From: Lysobacter enzymogenes
GTDB taxonomy: Bacteria > Pseudomonadota > Gammaproteobacteria > Xanthomonadales > Xanthomonadaceae
NCBI RefSeq assembly: GCF_023617245.1
Contig: NZ_CP067396.1
Location: forward strand, 682,001-746,000
Direction of reading: 5' to 3'
Length of the DNA: 64,000 bases
Shown here piece by piece: positions 8,939 through 17,705 of this stretch. Below the pieces are notes generated by a model, which saw only the letters and a list, made by a program, of their open reading frames with translations, made no database searches and was not told the DNA's origin. Position numbers and translations under genes: made by a program. Positions within the stretch are counted from its first letter, which is position 1; each line of letters opens with the position of its first letter.

Positions 8939-10915
8939 ATGAATGAATATTCCGTTACCCGGCGCGCGCGCCGGCGGCCGCTGTCGCGCGCGCTTTGCGG
9001 CCGCATCCTGTCGGCCAAGCCGCTGTCGTGCTTGTCGTTGGCCTTGTCGCTCGCCTGCGGTTTCGTCGTCGACGCGCACGCCGCCGAACGCGCGAACGCC
9101 GCGCCGCAGGATCCGGCGCTGGCCCAGCGCCTGCGCGTGGAAGAATCGCTGTCGCGCATCGACCGCCAGCTCTACGCCGGTTACTTCCGCCAGGCGTACG
9201 CGCGCTATCCGTCGATTCCGGCCGGCACATTGGAGGCGGTGGCCTACGTCACCACGCGCTGGCAGCACCTGCAGCCCGATGGCGCCGGCTACGGCGAGCA
9301 GCACCAGCACATGCCGCGCGCCTACGGCGTCATGGGCCTGTACCGCGGCGAGGGTTTCGCCGATCAGGTCGGCGAGGGCGCGCGTCTGCTCGGCGTGCCT
9401 GCGCAACGGGTGATGCGCGATCCGGCCAGCAACATCCTCGCCGCCGCGGCCTTGCTCGACCGCGAACTGCGCGCCGATGCGGTGAACGCGAAGTCGCCGG
9501 TGGAAGCCACCCGCGCCGCGCTGGAGCGCTACGCCGGCTTCGCGCCCGCCGGCGCCGGCGCCGCGGCCAAGAGCGCGGTGCAGGCGCATGCGCGCGCCAG
9601 CTTCGCCTTCGACGTGCTGTCGGTGCAGGACAAGGGCGTCAACGACCGCGGCATCGTCGTGCCCGAACGCGCGGTGGCCTGGGAACGCGCCTTCGACGCG
9701 CCGGCGCTGCTGCGCCTGCGCGCGCCGTTCGTGCGCCTCGACGTCGCCGCCGACAAGGTCGAAGCGCTCGGTGCCGACGGTGGCTGGCGCATCGATCCGC
9801 TCGACGAAACCCTGCGCGCGCCGGCCGGCTCGCGCAGCGAGGCCGCGGCGGCGGAGAAGAGCACCGACTACCCGCCGGCGCTGTGGGTGGCCTCGCCGTA
9901 CCACTCCACGCGCACGTCCTACGACTCGGTCACCATCCACACGATGCAGGGCTATTACGCCGGCAGCATCTCGTGGTTCCAGAACAATCCCAACAGCGTC
10001 AGCGCGCACTACCTGATCCGCAGCTCCGACGGCCAGATCACCCAGATGGTGCGCGAGAACCGCGCGGCCCATCACGTCGGCGTGCACAACAAGACCACGC
10101 TCGGCATCGAGCACGAAGGCTTCATCGCCAACGCCAGCTGGTACACGGCGGCGATGTACAACGCCTCGGCCGCGCTGACCCGGCACTTCTGCGCGACTTA
10201 CTCCGCGATCGGTTGCGCCAGCGCGTTCAAGGGCCCGGGCGGCACCGGCATCAACGTGTTGCCGGCCAGCGTCAAGGTCAAGGGCCATCAGCACTACAGC
10301 AGCCAGACCCACACCGACCCCGGCCAGTACTGGGACTGGGCGCGTTACTACAACCTGCTCAACCCGGGCACGCCCGGCGGCGGCAGCGTGATCGACAGCT
10401 TCGAAAGCTCGGTCGGCCACTTCGACAGCGCGCCGGCGTATTCGGGCAGCACCACCGGCATCTCCGCCGCGTCGCTGGCCGAGCGCAACTGCACCACGCG
10501 CAAGAACGGCGAGTGCTCGTTGCGGGTGTTGCTCAAGGACGATGCGGCCAGCGCCAACGCATGGGCGGTGCGGCTGCTGTCCGGTGGCGGCAATCCCGGC
10601 AGCAACGCCGCGCTGACCCGCGCCGGCGGCAAGGTCGGCGTCTGGGTCTACACCGGCGCCAGCGGCCTGAGCGCGGCGGTCGGCATCGACGACAGCGACG
10701 GCACCGAGCGTTCGGTCGCGCGCGCGATTCCGGTGAACACATGGACTTACCTGGAGTGGCGCCTCGACGACGATGCCCAGTGGGACGCGTGGGTCGGCGG
10801 CGCCAACGGCGCGATCACCGCGGCCACGGTCAAGCTCGACGCGGTGTGGCTGTACCGCGACCAGACCTCGTTCGACGTCAACGTGTACCTCGACGACGTG
10901 CAAGTGAAGAACTGA
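8939..10915 (+). CDS. Secreted N-acetylmuramoyl-L-alanine amidase with C-terminal binding-like module
   Basis: A 658-residue exported enzyme predicted to cleave the MurNAc-L-Ala bond of peptidoglycan. Residues 1-49 form a long signal region ending DAHAAE. Residues ~80-180 resemble a lysozyme-like domain but lack the expected glutamate (VAYVTTRW, Thr105). The Amidase_2 domain (~310-475) shows candidate zinc/catalytic residues His334 (TIHTMQG), His392 (IEHEG), His450 and His458/Asp460 (THTDPG). Residues 484-658 form a beta-sandwich-like module shared with the next gene. First of three co-directional wall-lytic genes. A paralog lies at 19123-20727. Confidence 0.88.
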   Translation: MNEYSVTRRARRRPLSRALCGRILSAKPLSCLSLALSLACGFVVDAHAAERANAAPQDPALAQRLRVEESLSRIDRQLYAGYFRQAYARYPSIPAGTLEAVAYVTTRWQHLQPDGAGYGEQHQHMPRAYGVMGLYRGEGFADQVGEGARLLGVPAQRVMRDPASNILAAAALLDRELRADAVNAKSPVEATRAALERYAGFAPAGAGAAAKSAVQAHARASFAFDVLSVQDKGVNDRGIVVPERAVAWERAFDAPALLRLRAPFVRLDVAADKVEALGADGGWRIDPLDETLRAPAGSRSEAAAAEKSTDYPPALWVASPYHSTRTSYDSVTIHTMQGYYAGSISWFQNNPNSVSAHYLIRSSDGQITQMVRENRAAHHVGVHNKTTLGIEHEGFIANASWYTAAMYNASAALTRHFCATYSAIGCASAFKGPGGTGINVLPASVKVKGHQHYSSQTHTDPGQYWDWARYYNLLNPGTPGGGSVIDSFESSVGHFDSAPAYSGSTTGISAASLAERNCTTRKNGECSLRVLLKDDAASANAWAVRLLSGGGNPGSNAALTRAGGKVGVWVYTGASGLSAAVGIDDSDGTERSVARAIPVNTWTYLEWRLDDDAQWDAWVGGANGAITAATVKLDAVWLYRDQTSFDVNVYLDDVQVKN

Positions 10916-10994
10916 GCGCCCGGCGCGCCGGCCGCGATCCCGCGGCGGCCGGCGCGCCGGCTCTCGGCGACGATCCGCAACCGGGCTTGCGCCG

Positions 10995-11022
10995 TTGTGG
11001 GAGGGCCTTCAGGCCCGACGCT
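10995..11022. repeat. Family A repeat, single copy
   Basis: One copy (TTGTGGGAGGGCCTTCAGGC onward) between the amidase and the SpoIID-domain gene. Confidence 0.8.
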
Positions 11023-11072
11023 GTCCGCTCCACTCAGGCCGAACCCGCAGACCCGCGTCACCGGGAATCCGC

Positions 11073-13214
11073 ATGAACGATCCGCACTCATCGTCGCCGC
11101 GCCGCGCGCCCACTTGGCTGGCGATCCTCGCGCTGCTGCTCGCCGGCGCTGTCTTCGCCGCCCAATGGGTGCGCGAACGCGCCGCCGCGAACGCGCCGCT
11201 CGCCGCATCCGCGGCGGCGTCTTCGCAGCATCCGCTCGGCGCCGTTTCCAGCGACCGCCTGTTGCGCATCCGCGTGCGCGACAGCGTCGACGGCGGCGCG
11301 CTCGACGCCAACGTCAGCGTCCATCCGCTCGATGCCGGCGCGCAGGTGCGCGCGCTCGCCGCCGATCCGTCCGTGCGCGGCGCGCGCAGCGCCGCCCTGG
11401 CCGCCGGCGAATACGAACTGCGCATCGGCGCCGCCGGTCACCAGCGCCTGAGCACGCGCGTACGCATCGATGCCGCGCAACCCTTGCCGTTGACGATGTG
11501 GCTGCCGCCGACGGTGGCGTCCGACGCGCTCGACCGCCTCGCGCTGAAGGCCGCGGCCTGCGCGCGCTGCGCTGTGTTCAGTGGCCGCGTCTTCGACGCC
11601 GCCAGCGGCGAGCCGCTGGCCGGCGCGCGCGTGCGCAGCAGCCAGGGCCGCCGCACCCGCAGCGACCGCGACGGTTATTTCGAACTGCCCGCGCAGCTGC
11701 CCGTCGAAGCGTCCGCCGCCGATGCGCTGCCGGCCACGCTCGATCTCACCGTCGAATCGCCCGGCCATCGCGGCCGCGTATTCGCCGGCCTGCCGCTGCT
11801 CAACGACGCGCGCGCGCTGATCGTCGATCTCGAACCCGGCCAGGGCCTGACCCGCAGCGACCGCCGCCACGTGCAGCAGCGCGCCCGCGCCAGCGCCGAC
11901 CTGCAGCGGCCGATGCCGGCCGCCGACGCCGCGCAGGCGCGCGCCGATGCGGACGCCGCCGCGCGCCCGCTCGACCCGACGCGCCCGGCGACGGTCGCGC
12001 GCGCGCAAGCCCTGGCCGCGCAATCGGCCAACGTGCCGGTGCCGGCCAGCATCCGCGTCGGCACCAATTGTTCCGGGCGCTCGTGCAGTTCGGTGTCGGT
12101 GTACGCGTTCGAGGACTACGTCGGCCGCGGCCTCGACGAAGAATGGATCGCGTCGTGGAACCCGCAATCGCTCGCCGCCGGCGCGGTCGCCTATCGCAGC
12201 TACGCCGCGTATTACGTCGCGCATCCGATCAACGGCCGCTACGACATCTGCGCCAGCACCTCGTGCCAGGCCTTCGACGGCGACAGCGTATCGGCCACCG
12301 TCGCCGCCGCCGCGGCCACCCGCGGCGTGGTCCTGACCCGCGACGGCGCCAGCGCCGCCTTCAGCGAGTATTCCTCGGAAAACAACGCCTGGGACGATCC
12401 GTCCGACGGCCTGTCCTGCGTCAACACCGACCTGAGCTGCGGCAACGGCCGCAACGGTTCGCCGCGCAACGGCTGGCCGTGCCTGTCCGACGAAGTCGGG
12501 CGCGGCCGCGGCTGCTTCGGCCACGGCCGCGGCATGAGCCAGTGGGGCACCCAGCGCTGGGCCGCGAACAACGGCCGCGACTGGCGCTGGATCGCCAACC
12601 ACTACTTCAACGGCAACAACGCGCCCGCCGGCCAGCGCAACGCCTACCTCGCCAACGACGGCGCCGGCCCGGGCCCGGGCGCGGTGGTGCTGGACGATTT
12701 CGAAACCGGCGTCGGCCGCTTCGACAGCGCGCCGACCTATTCGGGCAGCACGGTCGGAATCTCCGCCGCCTCGCTGGCGCAGCGCGACTGCGCCACCCGC
12801 CGCAACGGCGCGTGTTCGCTGCGGGTGTTGCTCAAGGACGATCCCGGCGTCGCCAGCGCGTGGTCGGTACGGCTGCTGTCCGGCGGCGGCACCCCGGCCA
12901 ACAACGTCGAGCTGATCCGCGCCGGCGGCAAGGTCGGCCTGTGGATCTATACCGGCGGCAGCGGCCTGCGCGCCGCGCTGAGCGTCGACGACAGCGACGG
13001 CACCGAGCGCAGCGTCGAACGCGCGATCCCGGCCAACCAATGGACGTACCTGGAATGGACGCTCGCCGACGACGCGCACTGGAACGCCTGGGCCGGCGCC
13101 AGCAACGGCCGCATCGACGCCGCCGGCGTGCGCCTGGACGCGGTCTGGCTGCTGCGCGAACAGACCAGTTTCGACGTCAACCTCTATCTCGACGATGTGC
13201 AGATCGTCCATTGA
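11073..13214 (+). CDS. SpoIID/LytB domain protein with shared C-terminal module
   Basis: A 713-residue protein. A hydrophobic segment at about residues 14-32 (WLAILALLLAGAVFAAQWV) is an uncleaved anchor or signal peptide. Residues ~35-150 and ~160-260 look like carboxypeptidase-regulatory-type beta folds. The SpoIID/LytB domain (~327-520; PF08486) is marked by YAFEDYVGRGLDEEW, AGAVAYRSYAAYY and GRGMSQWGTQRW. SpoIID proteins are lytic transglycosylases acting on denuded glycan. Residues 538-713 match the C-terminal module of the upstream amidase closely (YSGSTxGISAASLA, LRVLLKDD, RLLSGGG). I chose the ATG at 11073; the upstream in-frame start lies inside a Family A repeat. Confidence 0.85.
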   Translation: MNDPHSSSPRRAPTWLAILALLLAGAVFAAQWVRERAAANAPLAASAAASSQHPLGAVSSDRLLRIRVRDSVDGGALDANVSVHPLDAGAQVRALAADPSVRGARSAALAAGEYELRIGAAGHQRLSTRVRIDAAQPLPLTMWLPPTVASDALDRLALKAAACARCAVFSGRVFDAASGEPLAGARVRSSQGRRTRSDRDGYFELPAQLPVEASAADALPATLDLTVESPGHRGRVFAGLPLLNDARALIVDLEPGQGLTRSDRRHVQQRARASADLQRPMPAADAAQARADADAAARPLDPTRPATVARAQALAAQSANVPVPASIRVGTNCSGRSCSSVSVYAFEDYVGRGLDEEWIASWNPQSLAAGAVAYRSYAAYYVAHPINGRYDICASTSCQAFDGDSVSATVAAAAATRGVVLTRDGASAAFSEYSSENNAWDDPSDGLSCVNTDLSCGNGRNGSPRNGWPCLSDEVGRGRGCFGHGRGMSQWGTQRWAANNGRDWRWIANHYFNGNNAPAGQRNAYLANDGAGPGPGAVVLDDFETGVGRFDSAPTYSGSTVGISAASLAQRDCATRRNGACSLRVLLKDDPGVASAWSVRLLSGGGTPANNVELIRAGGKVGLWIYTGGSGLRAALSVDDSDGTERSVERAIPANQWTYLEWTLADDAHWNAWAGASNGRIDAAGVRLDAVWLLREQTSFDVNLYLDDVQIVH

Positions 13215-13269
13215 CCCCCGCCACCACCGTGCCGCCCGCGCGGCGGCCACCCACCCAGGAGCCGCACCC

Positions 13270-14046
13270 GTGAACGTCCGAGCCAACCGTTTCCGCACCC
13301 GCAGCGCGCTGGCGCTGCTGGCCTTCGCCTCGCTGTTCGGCACCGCCGCGCAGGCCGCGCCGACCTTCCAGATGCCGTTCCCTTGCGGCCAGGTCTGGGA
13401 GGGGCAGACCCGCACCAACCACAATCCGCAGAACTCGGTCGACTTCAACCGCGCCAACGACGAGGGCGACACCGTCGTCGCCGCTGCGGCCGGCACCGTC
13501 AGCGTGGTGCGCAACCTCGGCAGCACCAGCTACGGCAAGTACGTGGTGATCGACCACGGCGGCGGTTGGAGCACGCTGTACGCGCACTTGAACTCGTACT
13601 CGGTCTCGGTCGGCCAGAACGTGGCGATCGGCAAGTCCATCGGCACCGTCGGCAGCACCGGCGGCTCGACCGGCCCGCACCTGCACTTCGAACAACGCCT
13701 CAACGGCGCGGCGCAGAAGATCAAGTTCAACGGCGCGCAGATCGCCTACTGGGGCAGCGCCAGCTACACCAGCCGCAACTCCTGCGGCGGTGGCGGCGGC
13801 GCGGCCGGCACGGTCAACACCAGCGGCACCCCGCTGAACGTGCGTTCGGGTCCGGGCACGTCGTACTCGATCGTCGGCAGCCTCGCCGACGGCGCGCAGG
13901 TGACGATCCAGTGCCAGACCACCGGCACCTCGGTCAGCGGCACCTACGGCACCAGCAATATCTGGAACCGGATCGGCAGCGGTCGCTTCATCCCCGACGC
14001 CTACACCTACACCGGCTCGGACGGACGGGTGGCGCCGAACTGTTGA
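13270..14046 (+). CDS. Secreted M23 family metallopeptidase with SH3-like C-terminus
   Basis: A 258-residue peptidoglycan endopeptidase. Residues 1-~33 form a signal peptide (LALLAFASLFGTAAQA). The M23 domain follows, with candidate zinc ligands His51 and Asp58 (NHNPQNSVDF) and the His137-x-His139 pair in GPHLHFE. After a Cys and Gly-rich linker, residues ~178-258 form an SH3b-like cell-wall binding domain (TPLNVRSGPGTSYS). Start is GTG at 13270 with AGGAG 9 bases upstream; the ATG-initiated longer frame would overlap the previous gene. It begins 55 bases after the SpoIID-domain gene, so the two are probably co-transcribed. Confidence 0.9.
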   Translation: MNVRANRFRTRSALALLAFASLFGTAAQAAPTFQMPFPCGQVWEGQTRTNHNPQNSVDFNRANDEGDTVVAAAAGTVSVVRNLGSTSYGKYVVIDHGGGWSTLYAHLNSYSVSVGQNVAIGKSIGTVGSTGGSTGPHLHFEQRLNGAAQKIKFNGAQIAYWGSASYTSRNSCGGGGGAAGTVNTSGTPLNVRSGPGTSYSIVGSLADGAQVTIQCQTTGTSVSGTYGTSNIWNRIGSGRFIPDAYTYTGSDGRVAPNC

Positions 14047-14275
14047 CGGCGCGCCGCGCCGGCGTCCGCTTCGTTTGCGAAGCGGGCGCCGGTCGTTGCG
14101 TTGAAGGCGGGGACTCTCAAGTCCGCTATGGCGGCGAATGGCGCAATCGACCAAAGCCGTTGGTCCGGCGAAAGCCGGAACCCATCCTGATCCGGTGGCC
14201 GCGGCGTCCCGCGAAACCGAACGCCTCCGCCGCCAGCCGTTATCCTGCCCCCATGCGCACGCATCGCCACTCCGC

Positions 14276-15214
14276 ATGAACCTCAAGCAGGCCTTGCCGA
14301 TCGCCGTGGTCTCCGCCGCGATCGGCGCCGTCGCCGGCGGCGCCTACGTGCGCCACCGCGACCGCGTCGAGCCCGCGCCGGCGCTCGCCGCCGCGCCCGC
14401 GGACGCCGCCGCCGCGCCCGCGCGCGACGATGCCAGCGTCGAGGGCGGCGGCGAGGCCGGCTCGCCGTACCCGCGCTACCTCGCCCTCGGCAACGGCGCT
14501 CCGGCCAGCTTCGAAGCGCTGCGCAAGCGCGCGGCGTCCGATCCGGCGTTCCTGCAGGACCTGCTGCAGCGCTTCCGCAACGACCCCCAGCCCGACGCGC
14601 GCGGCGAACTGCTGGCGCTGCTGCAGGCGGTGGGCGGCGAGGACGTGCTGCGCTACGCGCTGTCGCTGGCCGCCAGCACCCGCGGCCAGGACGAGCGCGC
14701 CGGGCTCGACCTGCTCGGCGGCTACTCGCTGGAGCGCGCCGAGGTGCGCGAGGCGTTGCTGGCGAAACTGCGCGCCGGCGGCGATGCGCAGCGCGAAGTC
14801 GAGCTGATCCGCCTGTTGACCCCGGCCGCGGTCGCCGACGAGGACGCAGCGCTGGTGGCCGCGCAGCTGGCGACGCTGGCGCGCGACCCCGATCCGGAGG
14901 TGCGCGCCGAGGCGGTGTTCCAACTGGCGCAGTGGGCCGATCCCGTCCAGGCCGAAGACGCGCTGCACCGCGCCCTGCTCGACCCGGCCGCGGCGGTGCG
15001 CAGCAAGGCGATCAACGCCGTGGCCGGCTCGCACGCGCGCAGCGAGCGGCTCAAGGACGCGCTGCTGGCGATCGCCGCCGACCCGGCCAGCGCGCCGGGC
15101 GACCGCGGCGCGGCCGCGCTGGCGCTGCAGGACTTCCGCCTCAGCCGCGCCGAGTACGCCCTGTGGAAGCGCGCCCAGGCCCGCGCCGACGCCGAGAGCG
15201 GCGAGGGCGGCTGA
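14276..15214 (+). CDS. HEAT-repeat domain protein with N-terminal membrane anchor
   Basis: A 312-residue protein. Residues ~5-25 (ALPIAVVSAAIGAVAGGAYV) are a transmembrane segment or signal anchor, followed by a Pro/Ala-rich linker to about residue 60. The remainder is alpha-helical with HEAT-like repeats, clearest at about 200-300 (DPDPEVRAEAVFQLAQWADP, DPAAAVRSKAINAVAG). Such repeats act as protein-binding scaffolds, so a periplasmic scaffold is inferred. It follows the M23 gene by 229 bases; whether it belongs to the lytic set is unknown. The ATG at 14276 gives the membrane anchor at the extreme N-terminus. Confidence 0.75.
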   Translation: MNLKQALPIAVVSAAIGAVAGGAYVRHRDRVEPAPALAAAPADAAAAPARDDASVEGGGEAGSPYPRYLALGNGAPASFEALRKRAASDPAFLQDLLQRFRNDPQPDARGELLALLQAVGGEDVLRYALSLAASTRGQDERAGLDLLGGYSLERAEVREALLAKLRAGGDAQREVELIRLLTPAAVADEDAALVAAQLATLARDPDPEVRAEAVFQLAQWADPVQAEDALHRALLDPAAAVRSKAINAVAGSHARSERLKDALLAIAADPASAPGDRGAAALALQDFRLSRAEYALWKRAQARADAESGEGG

Positions 15215-15609
15215 ACCGCCCGGCGCGCGCCGACGATCGGATTCGCAGCCAGGACGTGACCGTCGGCAGAGAAAGACACACGCCTGAACGGATTTGGCTG
15301 AACGGGCTTGCGAGCGGTATACGCAGAAAAAGCCATCAGAATCAAGCGGCTAGCCTGTCGGATGGGTCCCCAGGGGCGAATTCAGCCAGGCGCGGAGGGT
15401 AAATTTCCTGCTTCGGACCGATTGATTTTCGCCGCGCAGGCCACTACGGTGTGCGTGCTGAGTTAGTCAAGGGTCACCGTAGGTCGTGACCCGATGCCGT
15501 AGATCGTCGATCCATAGATCCACTCCATCGTCCCACGCTTCCTCCTTGCGACCAGCTCCAACGCCGCGAAAGCGGTACTTCAACATTATGTTTCAAGGAG
15601 TTAGCAAAC
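15215..15609 (+). promoter_or_regulatory. Promoter and long 5' leader of the cold-shock gene
   Basis: 395 bp without an ORF. A sigma70-like promoter is visible: TTGATT at 15422-15427, 17-bp spacer, TACGGT at 15445-15450. This predicts a leader of roughly 150 nt before the start at 15610, as in cold-shock genes whose leaders act as RNA thermosensors. A strong ribosome site AAGGAG lies at 15595-15600. Regulation by the leader is inference. Confidence 0.55.
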
Positions 15610-15819
15610 ATGGCTGATCGCGAGACCGGCACTGTCAAGTGGTTCAACGATGCTAAGGGCTTCGGCTTCATCTCCCGCGAGAGCGGCGACGATGTGTTCG
15701 TGCACTTCCGCGCCATCCTCGGCAATGGCTTCAAGAGCCTGCAGGAAGGCCAGAAGGTGTCCTTCATCGTGACCCAGGGCCAGAAGGGCCTGCAGGCCGA
15801 TCAGGTGCAGCCGCTCTAA
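15610..15819 (+). CDS. cspA: Cold-shock domain protein (CspA family)
   Basis: A 69-residue single-domain protein. Both nucleic-acid-binding motifs are intact: RNP1 as KGFGFISRE and RNP2 as DVFVHFRAI, after the usual GTVKWFNDAKGFGF opening. It binds single-stranded RNA and DNA as an RNA chaperone and transcription antiterminator in the cytoplasm. Full family length. A strong terminator follows 38 bases after the stop, so the gene is monocistronic. Which Csp paralog it is cannot be decided from sequence alone. Confidence 0.96.
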   Translation: MADRETGTVKWFNDAKGFGFISRESGDDVFVHFRAILGNGFKSLQEGQKVSFIVTQGQKGLQADQVQPL

Positions 15820-15857
15820 GCGGCCCGCCTGCCAAGGCATCTGCTCAAAGCAGTTCG

Positions 15858-15883
15858 AAAAGCCCGGCGCAAGCCGGGCTTTT
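15858..15883 (+). terminator. Rho-independent terminator of the cold-shock gene
   Basis: Stem AAAAGCCCGGC/GCCGGGCTTTT with a short loop, followed by CTTTT. Confidence 0.92.
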
Positions 15884-15990
15884 CTTTTGCGCGTCCGCCG
15901 GGCCCGCCGCCGCGCAACCGGCCGGCCGCGTACTTTCCTTTGCCCGTCGTCGGCGCGACCATGGTGCGCCCGATCCCGCGAGCGCCGCCG

Positions 15991-16536
15991 ATGCTGCCCG
16001 ATAACGAGTCCGACTACGAAGACGACGGCCACGACTTCGCCGGCGACGACGGCGAGGACCTCGACGACGAGGCCCTGGTCTGGCAGTTGCTGCTGCTGAT
16101 CAACCCCGGCGACGAAGACACCGCGCTGCAGCAGTTCGCCCGCTACCGCGAGGCGCGCGAGGACAGCGGCGACGAGGACGAGCCGGTCGACACCGTGCGC
16201 GAGGCGATCGACTGGACCTCGGGCTTCTACGTCGACTGGAAGGACACGCCGAGCTTCGTCGATGTGATCGACCAGCTCGCCGCGCGCTGGAACCTGCGCA
16301 TCGACTGGGGCGTGGAAGACCCGTCCGACGAGGACTTCCTCGACGGCGTCGACGTCCCCGAGCTGATGGCCATCGCCTACGACCGCCTGCGCGAGCACGG
16401 CTACACGCTGTGGAACTACGACACCGGCGGCGACGCGTACGCGGGCTGGATCGCATTGCGGCGCGACGACGAGAACATGAAGGCGGTGGCGAGGGGGCTG
16501 GGGATCGACGTGCAGCCGGCCAACGAGGCGTTCTGA
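15991..16536 (+). CDS. Acidic hypothetical protein, DUF6630-like
   Basis: A 181-residue, strongly acidic protein. The first ~28 residues are Asp/Glu-rich (ESDYEDDGHDF), followed by ALVWQLLLLINPGDEDTALQQF and a C-terminal half rich in aromatic residues (LNYDTGG-like region, YAGWIALRR). The pattern resembles DUF6630, an uncharacterised family; this is recognition from memory and moderate in certainty. No signal peptide. The start at 15991 is uncertain because an in-frame ATG at 15961 and another at 15940 also exist. No functional inference is possible from neighbours. Confidence 0.6.
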   Translation: MLPDNESDYEDDGHDFAGDDGEDLDDEALVWQLLLLINPGDEDTALQQFARYREAREDSGDEDEPVDTVREAIDWTSGFYVDWKDTPSFVDVIDQLAARWNLRIDWGVEDPSDEDFLDGVDVPELMAIAYDRLREHGYTLWNYDTGGDAYAGWIALRRDDENMKAVARGLGIDVQPANEAF

Positions 16537-16558
16537 GATTCGTCGGGGCTGAGACAAG

Positions 16559-16668
16559 AGCGTCGGGCCTGAAGGCCCTCCCACAGAAGCAGGCCCTCCC
16601 GGGAGCAGGTCCTCCCCTGCCGGCGAAGACTGGCGCACTCCTGTGGGAGGGCCTTCAGGCCCGACGCT
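16559..16668. repeat. Family A inverted repeat pair
   Basis: Two inverted copies separated by about 60 bp of GC-rich sequence that includes partial copies (GGCCCTCCC, GGTCCTCCCC). It lies between convergent genes and probably also limits read-through. Confidence 0.85.
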
Positions 16669-16691
16669 TTTGTTCCAGCCGCTGCGATCCT

Positions 16692-17705
16692 TCAATGCCT
16701 GCAGAACGCCGCCACCCGCGGATGCCGCTGCTCGAACGTCCCGAGCTTGCCGAACAGTCCATCGAAGTAACCCACCGCGATCGCCACCACCTTGCGCAGC
16801 TTGTGCTCCTCGCACACCAGCACGCAGGCCACCTGGTGCAGGGTCAGCAGTTCGATCAGCCAATGGATCGACCAGCGCGAGGCGTTGGAGCGCAGCGCGT
16901 GCACCGCGTTGCGCGAGGCGTAGTAGCGGCGCCAGGCGACGTGGTTGCTGGTCGAGAAGATCCCGCGCTTGACGTACTGGCCGACCTGCTGGCGCATCTC
17001 CACCGCGGCGTTGACCAGCACCGGCACGCCGTTGCGGGTCGCGCGCAGGCCGTATTCGATGTCGACGTACTCGATGAAGTAGTCCTCGCGGAATTCGCCG
17101 ATGCGCGCGAACGCCGCCGCCGACACCGCCGAGCCGGAGGAAATCACGAACAGCGTCGGCACCAGTCCGTCGCGGCGCTCGTCGATGCGCTCGGGCTTGG
17201 GCATGCGCGGCTGCGGCGCGAACACCGGCAGATAGCGGCCCAGGTTCACCTCGAACACCTTGGGTCCGACGATGAAGGCCTCGCCGTCGACGCGGGCGCG
17301 CGCGCAGGCGCGCATCATGCCGTCGAAGAAGTCCGCGCCGAGCTGCGAATCCTGGTCGAGCAGGAACACCACCTCGCGGCCGGCCGCGTACAGCGCGGCG
17401 GCGCCGCGGTTGTAGGCGCCGGAGATGCCGCCGCGGTTGCCGTTGTGCAGCACCTCGATGCCGCGCGCGCGCAGCCGCGCGTGCAAGGCCGCATCGGCGT
17501 GCGGCGAGTTGTCGACCGCGATCAGGTGGCGGCAGGCGGCGCGCACGCGTTCGAGGTGGTCGACGTGCTCGGGCTGGGGTTGCCACAGCACCGCCACCGC
17601 GCCGTAGGAATCGGGGTCGACCGATGCGGTCGCGCGCGCGCCGGACGGGCCGTCGGCGCGATCGGCCGGTTCGTCGTCCACGCGCGGAAAACCGGCGTCG
17701 TTCAT
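16692..17705 (-). CDS. Glycosyltransferase family 2, rhamnosyltransferase-like
   Basis: A 337-residue GT-A fold enzyme. Features are AVAVLWQPQPEH at the N-terminus, LIAVDNSPHADA, then NGNRGGISGAYNRGA and FLLDQDSQLG, where DQDS is the metal/nucleotide-sugar binding DxD-type motif. This combination is typical of dTDP-rhamnosyltransferases of the RfbF/rhamnosyltran type, so transfer of rhamnose or a related deoxysugar is likely. The C-terminus carries a hydrophobic stretch (LIELLTLHQVACVLVC) for membrane association. Its start overlaps the stop of the upstream acyltransferase-like gene by four bases (ATGA), implying translational coupling. Confidence 0.85.
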   Translation of the reverse strand: MNDAGFPRVDDEPADRADGPSGARATASVDPDSYGAVAVLWQPQPEHVDHLERVRAACRHLIAVDNSPHADAALHARLRARGIEVLHNGNRGGISGAYNRGAAALYAAGREVVFLLDQDSQLGADFFDGMMRACARARVDGEAFIVGPKVFEVNLGRYLPVFAPQPRMPKPERIDERRDGLVPTLFVISSGSAVSAAAFARIGEFREDYFIEYVDIEYGLRATRNGVPVLVNAAVEMRQQVGQYVKRGIFSTSNHVAWRRYYASRNAVHALRSNASRWSIHWLIELLTLHQVACVLVCEEHKLRKVVAIAVGYFDGLFGKLGTFEQRHPRVAAFCRH

